Positions 54,870-62,700 of a DNA stretch of 64,000 bases are shown in pieces. The number at the start of each line of letters is the position of its first letter. Within the stretch, counting starts at the first letter, position 1. A program made the translations under genes and the position numbers. The notes below the pieces were generated by a model. The model was not told the DNA's origin and searched no databases. It saw only the letters and a program-made list of their open reading frames with translations. The stretch comes from Janthinobacterium agaricidamnosum NBRC 102515 = DSM 9628 (lineage in GTDB: Bacteria; Pseudomonadota; Gammaproteobacteria; Burkholderiales; Burkholderiaceae_D): the NCBI RefSeq assembly GCF_000723165.1, contig NZ_HG322949.1:1542482-1606481 (forward strand), in the 5' to 3' direction.

Positions 54870-55219
54870 CGGAATATTTCTACAAGCTGATGGCGACGCT
54901 GTTGCTGCTGGTACTGGTGCTGACCGGCGTCGGCTGGATCCTGGCGGCGCGCGAGACCAGCCACGCGCGTGTCGCCTTGGCAGCTGAACAGGACGCGGCC
55001 GCCAGGCTGCGCGGCGCCATCGCCACGCAAAACCAGGCACTGCAGCAAATGAGCCAGGCGCGCCAGGAAGCGGAGGCGCGCGGCCTGGCGGCGCGTCAGC
55101 TGGCGCTGGAAAACGGCCGGCGTTTCGATGGCGCGCTGCGGCGCATCCAGGATGCCCGGGCGGTCAGTTGCAGCGACGCGATGCCTGCCGTGAACCTGCT
55201 GCTGGAAAGCCTGTTGTGA
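54866..55219 (+). CDS. Rz-like inner-membrane spanin
   Basis: A 117-residue type II membrane protein. One N-terminal helix (about 7-27, LMATLLLLVLVLTGVGWILA) is followed by a long Ala/Gln/Arg coiled coil (about 32-110) in the periplasm. This is the i-spanin design; with the next lipoprotein it fuses inner and outer membrane at the end of lysis. Its stop overlaps the next start (GTGA). Confidence 0.78.
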   Translation: MTEYFYKLMATLLLLVLVLTGVGWILAARETSHARVALAAEQDAAARLRGAIATQNQALQQMSQARQEAEARGLAARQLALENGRRFDGALRRIQDARAVSCSDAMPAVNLLLESLL

Positions 55220-55464
55220 AGGCGACCGGGTGGATAGCGATGCTGGCGCTGGCCGGCTGCGCGGCGCGGCCCGTCGCCGAGACGGTGCGGCTGCCGGTGT
55301 TCGCGCCCTGCATCGCGGCCGTGCCTGTCAAGCCGGACTACGAGTTTGGCAAGCTGGCCATGGCGGCGCCGGACGGCGAAAAAATCCTGGCGCTGGCCCG
55401 CGACTGGCCGCGCGCCCGTTGGTATGAGGGACAGCTGGAGGCGGCACTCGCAGGCTGCCGTTAG
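55216..55464 (+). CDS. Rz1-like lipoprotein o-spanin (GTG start)
   Basis: An 82-residue lipoprotein. The GTG at 55216 overlaps the Rz-like stop and gives a signal sequence with lipobox LAGC (Cys15). The mature part is proline-containing at first (RLPVFAPCIAAVPVKPDYEF) and larger than lambda Rz1. The frame extends upstream within Rz, but the GTG start fits a secreted lipoprotein. Partner of the i-spanin. Confidence 0.72.
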   Translation: MKATGWIAMLALAGCAARPVAETVRLPVFAPCIAAVPVKPDYEFGKLAMAAPDGEKILALARDWPRARWYEGQLEAALAGCR

Positions 55465-55553
55465 CGGGCGTTGCTATTTCGCCGACGGTCCCGGATCGGC
55501 AACCGCAAAAACGCCGCCGTGGATGCGGTGGCGCTAACCTGGTACCGGCATGT

Positions 55554-56204
55554 TCAGGTTTTGCGGCGGCGCGCGAGGAAGCCGATCAGGCCCAGGCCGG
55601 CCAGCAGCATGCCGTAGGTTTCCGGTTCCGGCACCGCCGCGACCGACAGGTGCAAATCGTTGGCCGCCGGCCAGACGCCGATCTGGGCATCGGTGCTGAA
55701 GGTCAGTTGGGTCAAGGACCCGCTGGAGACGAAGCCCAGGAAAGACGACTGGGTCGGCGCATCGAGGTGGAAGGTCAGCGTATCGCCATCGGCATTGACG
55801 GCGGTCAAGGTCGAGCCGGTGCTTGGGCTGTATTGCCCAAATACATCCGAGCCAAAGAAGAACCCGCCGACACCAACTATTGCGCTGGAAAAATTGGAGA
55901 ACAGCACGCTGTCGTGGCGGTTGTTGGTGCTGATCCAATGGTCGCCACCTTCGCCGGCGCCGTACAGATACGGCGAGGATCCGATGGTTCCTATGGTGTA
56001 GCTATAGGCGCCGGCAGCGCGCGCCAGCGGAGTGTCGAGCGCATCGATGTCGAGATCGTCAAAGGAGTCGACACCGGTATCGCCGACGGCGGCAAGATAA
56101 GCCGACTGGCTGGTGAAAACGGTAATGGTGGCGTGGGCGGCGCTGCTGGCCAATAACAAGGCGGCGAGCGGCAAGGTTTTGAATGCCAGGGCAAGGTGTT
56201 TCAA
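55554..56204 (-). CDS. PEP-CTERM sorting-domain protein
   Basis: A 216-residue exported protein with a signal peptide (ending AHATI, about residue 26) and a C-terminal PEP-CTERM tail: VPEPETYGMLLAGLGLIGF then ARRRKT, which is cut by exosortase (XrtA/XrtB) for surface anchoring. The middle is a beta-rich domain of Gly, Ser and Asn (SSAIVGVGGFFFGSDV) typical of such secreted proteins, with no defined activity. No exosortase is in the window. It is convergent with the phage spanin gene. Confidence 0.9.
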   Translation of the reverse strand: MKHLALAFKTLPLAALLLASSAAHATITVFTSQSAYLAAVGDTGVDSFDDLDIDALDTPLARAAGAYSYTIGTIGSSPYLYGAGEGGDHWISTNNRHDSVLFSNFSSAIVGVGGFFFGSDVFGQYSPSTGSTLTAVNADGDTLTFHLDAPTQSSFLGFVSSGSLTQLTFSTDAQIGVWPAANDLHLSVAAVPEPETYGMLLAGLGLIGFLARRRKT

Positions 56205-56452
56205 GATTGGCTCCTTAACGGTGAGAGAAGGTGCATCGGTGGATCGTTATAAAAATATTAAAATTAAAACAATTTTAATATAGTTCCAATTAAAAGAAGG
56301 TGCAATAAGAATATCATTTTTGCAAAACAATATCTGGCTTGCTCTTGATAAGGAACAACAGCCAAAACCTTGGGCCGGAAAAGGTCTTGCTTCGCGCATA
56401 GTCAACTTGTGTGACAATCATTGGATTGATCATCCCTATCAGAGGACTTAGC

Positions 56453-57322
56453 ATGGCAAAAGTGGCATTTATCGGTTTGGGCGTCATGGGCTTTCCCATG
56501 GCCGGGCATCTGGCGACGCAGGGGCACGAGGTGACCGTATTCAACCGCAATCCGGCCCGCGCCGAGGCTTGGCTGCAACAGTACCGGGGCCGTAGCGCGA
56601 CCACGCCGGCCGCCGCTGCCGAGGGCGCCGAATTCGTGTTTACCTGCATCGGCAACGACAACGATTTGTTCCAGGTCATCCTGGAGCAGGGCGGCTTGTT
56701 GGACGGCATGAAGCCGGGCGCGGTCTTGATCGACCACACCACCGCCTCGGCCGACGCCGCGCGCAAGATCCATGAAGCGGCCGCGCAGCGCGGCATCCAT
56801 TTCCTCGATGCGCCGGTATCCGGCGGCCAGGCGGGCGCCGAAAACGGCAAGCTGACGGTGATGGTCGGCGGCGATGCCGACGCGTTTGCCCGTGCGGAAC
56901 CGGTGATCGGCGTCTTCGCCCGCGCCGTGACCTTGATGGGACCGGCCGGCGCCGGGCAATTGACCAAGATGGTCAACCAGATTTGCATCGCCGGCCTGGT
57001 GCAGGCGCTCAGCGAAGGCCTGGCTTTTGCCGAGAACGCCGGCCTGGATGCGGCGCTGGTGGTCGACGTGATTTCCAAGGGCGCCAGCCAGTCGTGGCAA
57101 TTGGAAAATCGCGGCAAGACCATGATCGAGCGCAAGTTCGACTTTGGCTTCGCGGTGGACTGGATGCGCAAGGACCTGGGCATTTGCATCGCCGAAGCCA
57201 AGCGCAACGGCAGCCAATTGCCGGTCACCGAATTGACCGATCAGTTTTATAGCGAAGTGCAGCAGGCCGGCGGCGGCCGCTTCGACACTTCCAGTCTGAT
57301 CACCCGCCTGGGCAAGAAATAA
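56453..57322 (+). CDS. NAD(P)-dependent beta-hydroxyacid dehydrogenase (GarR/HIBADH-type)
   Basis: A 289-residue dehydrogenase of the 3-hydroxyisobutyrate/tartronate semialdehyde reductase family. The dinucleotide motif GLGVMGFPMAGHLA, the substrate motif DAPVSGGQAGAENGKLTVMVGG and the catalytic-lysine segment GAGQLTKMVNQ are all there. The ATG at 56453 after AGAGGA is the start; the frame extends upstream without homology. Role: reduction of a C3-C4 semialdehyde; the substrate is not fixed by context. Confidence 0.92.
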   Translation: MAKVAFIGLGVMGFPMAGHLATQGHEVTVFNRNPARAEAWLQQYRGRSATTPAAAAEGAEFVFTCIGNDNDLFQVILEQGGLLDGMKPGAVLIDHTTASADAARKIHEAAAQRGIHFLDAPVSGGQAGAENGKLTVMVGGDADAFARAEPVIGVFARAVTLMGPAGAGQLTKMVNQICIAGLVQALSEGLAFAENAGLDAALVVDVISKGASQSWQLENRGKTMIERKFDFGFAVDWMRKDLGICIAEAKRNGSQLPVTELTDQFYSEVQQAGGGRFDTSSLITRLGKK

Positions 57323-57844
57323 GCCAGGCAAGCAGTTATCTTCCCAACAAGCCGGAGGTTGATCTTCCGGCTTGCCTTTGCGATGCTGTTGCATCCGCGT
57401 CACACATTCCCGCCTGCCTGACAACGGTTTCCAAATTGCTTAATGGAAATTAAAACAGGAATATGGTTTCTCAAGAAACCATATTCAATTTTGCATGCAT
57501 ATTAATAAGAAATTGGTTTCACGTAATTTGGTTGTTATTTAAATAACTTCCCTACCGCAATGTTTTCAGTATCGCTGCGGGAGCTGTTTCTTTCTCGTCC
57601 TTGCTGTTGTTTTGATCGTCTTGGTGATTTTTTGTGATTTTTTTGAGACAAGAAATCCCTTAATGTCTGAATAGTTTCTTTTTTTTAAAACTGAGATGGG
57701 CCGTCAAGTCAGTTAAGGAATTTTTATTATAAAAAAGAAAGCAATAATGATATTATTGGCAATTTTTAAACTGTGAATCAGTGATCTTCTAAACAACCAT
57801 TATTCTTGCGGCACGGCTGTGCCGGATGATCGAGAGGAATCGAG
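57323..57844. other. 522-bp AT-rich upstream region of the tpsB gene
   Basis: A hairpin AAGCCGGA...TTCCGGCTT (57351-57376) may end the dehydrogenase transcript. From about 57440 to 57780 the DNA is much more AT-rich than its surroundings and contains no gene. It is probably the promoter and regulatory region of the two-partner secretion pair; no operator is recognised. Confidence 0.5.
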
Positions 57845-59512
57845 TTGGACGCTAAACTACTCCCATTGGCCCCACTGGCTTTAGTCTTTTTCAGTCATGG
57901 CGTGCATGCCGTAGATCCTCCCGGCGCCGGCAGCCAGATCCAGCAAATTCCGCAGGCGCCGCAATTGAAGAAGGCTGCACCCGAAATTCGCATCCAGCAA
58001 GGCAATACGCCGGTCGCCGCAGTGGGCGACAATACCCGGATCAGCGTCAAGAGCCTGCGTATCGCCGCGCCGCCGGGTTTTACCGAAGCCGAACTGATCG
58101 CCGCCAGCGGCTTTACGCCGGGCAGCGAATTGACGCTGGCCGAGCTGCGCGGCCTGGCTGGCAAGATCGCCGATTATTATCACGTGCGCGGCTACTTCCT
58201 GGCCCAGGCTTATTTGCCGGCGCAGGACATCCACGACGGCGCGGTGACCATCGCGGTGCTGGCCGGCCAGTACGGCAAGGTCAGCCTGCGCAACCAGAGC
58301 GGCCTGTCCGACGGCCTGGCCAATCAGCTGCTGGCCGGCCTGGACGATAAACTCATCGCCACCGGCCCGCTGGAACGGCGCTTGCTGCTGCTGTCCGATC
58401 TGCCGGGCGTGCAAGTATCGTCGACGCTGGCGCCGGGCGCCTCGCTGGGCGCATCCGACCTGATCGTCGACGTGGCGCCGGGCGCGCGTGTCAACGGCAG
58501 CATCGATGCCGATAACCAGGGCAACCGTTATACCGGCCGGAACCGTATCGGCGCGACCGTCAACATCAACGAACTGGCCGGCCTCGGCGACGTCGCCACG
58601 GTGCGCGCCTTTACTTCCACCGACGGCTTGAACTATGGCCGCGCCGCCTATCAATTGCAACTGGGCCTGGCCAAGCTGGGCGCCGCCTACACCAGCATGG
58701 ATTACCGCCTCGGCAAGGAATTCGCGCTACTGGAAGCGAACGGCACGGCCAAGATCGCCAGCCTGTACGGCAGTTATCCGCTGATTCGTTCGCGCAATAA
58801 CAGCCTGTATGCGCAAATTAATTACGATTCGAAGAAATTCCAGGACAAGACCGACGCCACCGGCAGCGTGACCGACAAGGACGCCAAGGTGTGGCTGCTG
58901 AACCTGAACGGCGATTCGCGCGACAACTGGGCCGGCGGCGGCATCAATAATTACTCGCTGACTTATACCAGCGGCAAGATCGATATCCGTAGTCCGCTGG
59001 CGTTGCTGATCGACCAGTTGACCGTCAATAGCAACGGCCACTTCAACAAGGTCGGCTTCAGCGCGGCGCGGCTGCAAGCGGTGGCCGAGAATACCACGCT
59101 GTTCGGCACGGTCAGCGGACAGTGGGCATCGAAGAACCTGGACGTATCGGAAAAAATGGGCCTGGGCGGCGTCGGCGGCGTGCGCGCCTATCCGGGCGGC
59201 GAGGCGTATGGCGACCAGGGGTATGTGCTGAACCTGGAACTGCGCCAAGCCTTGCCGGCGTTCACGGCGTTCCCGGGCCAGTTGCAGGCGGTCGCCTTTG
59301 TCGATAGCGGCCGGGTGACCCTGAACCGCGATGCCTTCGGCGACGGTGAAAACCGGCGCACGCTGAGCGGCGCCGGACTCGGCTTGACGTGGAATGGCAG
59401 CAATGGCCTGGCGCTGAAACTGTATTACGCGCACAAGCTGGGCAACGCCCAGGCGACCTCGGCGCCGGATTCGGCGGGCCGGGTCTGGTTGCAGGCAGTG
59501 AAGTATTTCTAA
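57845..59512 (+). CDS. TpsB outer-membrane transporter (ShlB/FhaC/HecB family)
   Basis: A 555-residue two-partner secretion transporter. A signal peptide (about 1-23) follows a TTG start with GAGAGGAA upstream; POTRA domains (about 45-200: VKSLRIAAPPGFTEAELIAAS, YYHVRGYFLAQAYLPAQDIHDGAVTIAVLAGQYG) precede the 16-strand barrel ending VWLQAVKYF (C-terminal Phe). The conserved loop GLGGVGGVRAYPGGEAYGDQG holds the VRGY-like L6 motif. It exports the exoprotein coded next. A mobile element lies between the two genes, and its left TAA flank is the stop codon of this gene. Confidence 0.93.
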   Translation: MDAKLLPLAPLALVFFSHGVHAVDPPGAGSQIQQIPQAPQLKKAAPEIRIQQGNTPVAAVGDNTRISVKSLRIAAPPGFTEAELIAASGFTPGSELTLAELRGLAGKIADYYHVRGYFLAQAYLPAQDIHDGAVTIAVLAGQYGKVSLRNQSGLSDGLANQLLAGLDDKLIATGPLERRLLLLSDLPGVQVSSTLAPGASLGASDLIVDVAPGARVNGSIDADNQGNRYTGRNRIGATVNINELAGLGDVATVRAFTSTDGLNYGRAAYQLQLGLAKLGAAYTSMDYRLGKEFALLEANGTAKIASLYGSYPLIRSRNNSLYAQINYDSKKFQDKTDATGSVTDKDAKVWLLNLNGDSRDNWAGGGINNYSLTYTSGKIDIRSPLALLIDQLTVNSNGHFNKVGFSAARLQAVAENTTLFGTVSGQWASKNLDVSEKMGLGGVGGVRAYPGGEAYGDQGYVLNLELRQALPAFTAFPGQLQAVAFVDSGRVTLNRDAFGDGENRRTLSGAGLGLTWNGSNGLALKLYYAHKLGNAQATSAPDSAGRVWLQAVKYF

Positions 59513-59674
59513 GAACCTATCCCAGTAGGGAGCGTCGCCGGATGGCTGCTCATCAGCAGAGTGGGCAAGGCGTGAGGAGGACGCATGGCGAGCCATGCTA
59601 CGACGAACAACGCGGATCCACGCTGTTGAGGGGCTGTCAGCAGGCGATGTATTCTCTACTGGGATAGGTTCTAA
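59510..59674. mobile_element. MITE-like palindromic element, copy D, with TAA duplications
   Basis: A 159-bp diverged copy (59513-59671) with ends GAACCTATCCCAGTAG / CTACTGGGATAGGTTC. The flanking triplet is TAA on both sides (59510-59512 and 59672-59674), not TTA as in copies A and C. The left TAA is the tpsB stop codon. The middle keeps the GTGAGGAGGACGC and hairpin pattern but differs elsewhere. Confidence 0.82.
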
Positions 59675-59746
59675 GTAAAACAGGTTGAACATAAAAATAG
59701 TAGTCGCAGCGCCATACCAAAGCTCATCTACAGGGACAACAAGATC

Positions 59747-62700
59747 ATGAACCGCATCTACCGCTCCATCTGGAACCAGTCCACCGGCGCGTATGCCGCC
59801 GTGTCCGAAAACGTCAGGAGCGCCGGCAAGCGCTCGTTGCCGGGTTGCACTGGCGGCGGCGCGCGGTTCGCGCTGACAACCCTGGCGGCGGCCATGATGC
59901 TGGGCTTCGGCTCGCTGGCGCTGGCCGGGCCGGGCGGCGGCACGGTGGTGGCGGGCGCGGCCAACATCGGCGGCACGCCCGGCAATACGGTGATCCGGCA
60001 GGGCAGCCAGCATGCGGTGATCAACTGGGCCACGTTTAATATCGGCCACGGCGAAGCGGTGACGTTTCAGCAGCCGAACAGCAATGCGGTGGCGCTGAAC
60101 CGGGTGCTGGGCAGCGATGGTACTCGCATCCTGGGCAATCTGTCGGCCAACGGCAAGGTGTTTATCGTCAACCCGAACGGCATCCTGTTCGGCCAGGGCG
60201 CGGCGGTCAACACGGCCGGGCTGGTGGCCTCGACGCTGGATCTCAGCAATAGCGATTTCATGGCCGGCAACTACAAGTTCAGCGGCGCCGGTGCTGGCAA
60301 GGTCTTGAACCAGGGCAGCATCAGCGCGCCGGGCGGCTATATCGCCTTGCTGGGCGCGCATGTGTCGAACGAAGGAACGATCAGCGCGCGGCTCGGTTCG
60401 GTGGTCCTGGCGGCCGGCAAGGCAATCACGCTGGATGTGGCCGGCGATGGCTTGCTCAACGTGGCCGTCCACGAGGGCGCCGTCGGCGCGCTGGTCACTA
60501 ACGGCGGCTTGATCCAGGCCGACGGCGGCAGCGTGCTGCTGAGCGCGCAGGCGGCCGGCGACTTGCTGAAAACCGTGGTCAACAATACCGGCGTGATCGA
60601 GGCGCACAGCATCGCCGCCCGCAACGGCACCATCAAATTGCTGGGCGACATGCAGTCGGGCACGGTGAACGCCGGCGGCACGCTGGACGCCAGCGCGCCC
60701 GATAGCGGTCATGGCGGCTTCATCGATACCTCGGCGGCGCACGTCAGGATAGCCGACACCTTGAAAGTGACGACGGCGGCCGCCAAAGGCCTGGCCGGCA
60801 CCTGGCTGATCGATCCATCCGACTTTAATATCGCGGCGCGCGGCGGCGACATGAGCGGCGCCTTCCTGTCGAACAGCTTGAAAAGCGGCAATGTGCAAAT
60901 CCAGAGCATTTCCGGCGCCGGCGGCACGCAAGGCAATATCAATGTCAACGATACGGTGGCCTGGTCGGCCAACAAGCTGACCTTGACGGCGCAAAACAAT
61001 ATCAACATCAATACGGCGATGCGCGGTTCCGGCAGCGCCAGCCTGGCGCTGGAGTATGGCCAGAGTTCGGCCGCCGGCACGGGCGCGGCCTACAACGTCA
61101 AGGCGGAAGTGGATCTGCCATCGGGCAATAATTTCAGCACCAGACAGGGCAGCAGTGGGGCGCTGGTTTCCTACAAGGTGATTAACAGCCTGGGGGCGCC
61201 CGGCAGTGTGACGAGCAACGATTTGCAAGGCATTAACGGCGGATTGAATGGCAATTATGTGTTGGGAAGCAATATCGACGCGACCGCCACCTCGGGCTGG
61301 AATGGCGTCGCCGGATTTTTGCCGCTCGGTTCCGACAGCGCCAACTTCACCGGCAAGTTCGACGGCCTGGGCCATGTGATCAATAACTTGAAAATCAACC
61401 GCAACGATGTCCACACCGGCTTGTTCGGCGTGATCGGCAGCGCCGGCTCGGTCAGCAACCTGGGCCTGGCCGGCGGCAATGTGGCGTCGGTGGCAGGCGG
61501 CGCTTATCTGGGACTGGGCATGCTGGCGGGCTTGAACCAGGGACTGGTCAGCAACAGCTATTCCAGCGGCTCGGTGACTGCCGGCTCCTATTCGGAGGGC
61601 GGCGGCCTGGTCGGCCAAAACCAGGGCATCATCAACAATAGCCATTCCAGCGCGACGCTGGTGCACAACGATTTCAGCAGCGTGGGCGGACTGGTCGGCC
61701 ATAATCTGGCGTCGGCCCAGATTAACAATAGTTATGCCAGCGGTACGGTCACCACGGTCAACGGCTTCGCCGGCGGGCTGGTGGGCCTGAACCAGGGCGC
61801 CATCAGCAAGAGCTTTGCGACCGGCGCCGTATCGGCCGGCCAGTTCGGCGGCGGCCTGGTGGCGTTTAACCGCGATAATAACGACGGTACATTATATGGC
61901 TCCGTCGACCAGAGCTATGCCACCGGCAGCGTCAACGCCGGCATCAATGCCGGCGGCCTGGTGGGCTTCAACGGTTACAAGGCATCCATTTCGAATAGCT
62001 ACAGCAGCAGCGTGGTCACCGGCAGCGGCGTTGCGGGCGGCATTGTCGGCCTGAATAACCAGGCCAGTATTTCAAATAGTTATGCGACCGGCAAGGTCAG
62101 CGGCAACAGCCAGGTCGGTGGCGTGGTCGGCTTTAATACCACCACCGGCACCGTCACCAATGTGTATGCCTCGGGTGTTGTCAGCGGTAACAGCAAGGTT
62201 GGCGGCGTGGCGGGAGAAAACAGCGGCAACTCCAGTGTGAGCAACGGTTATTACAATACGACGCTGAACGCCGCGCTGAACGGGATAGGCACCGGCACCG
62301 GCACCACCACCGGCCTGAGCAGCACACAGATGAAAAGCGCGTCCAATTTCGCCGGTTTTACTTTCACCACCAGCGGCGGCGCCACCGGCAATAACTGGGT
62401 GATGGTCAATAGCGACGGCACCTTCAATAGCGCCATCGGCCTTGGCGCGACGTTGCCGATGCTGAGCTCGGAATGGTCGACGACCATCACCTCGGCGCAC
62501 CAGTTGCAATTGATGGGCTTGAACCTGAGCGCCCAGTACCTGCTGGCCAACGACATCAATGCGGCGCGCACGGCCAGCAGCACACTGGATGTGTGGAATG
62601 GCGGTACCTTCGTTCCTGTCGGCACCGGCAACTCGGCCAGCACCGCGACCCATTTCAACGGCGGCCTGGACGGCGCCTTCCATGTCATCACCGGCTTGAC

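Noticed and set aside
58727..61702. A 991-codon open frame on the minus strand
   Set aside because: It is antisense to the tpsB end, a mobile element and tpsA. Its composition (Ala, Arg, Gln, His) is that of a shadow frame, and it crosses several features.
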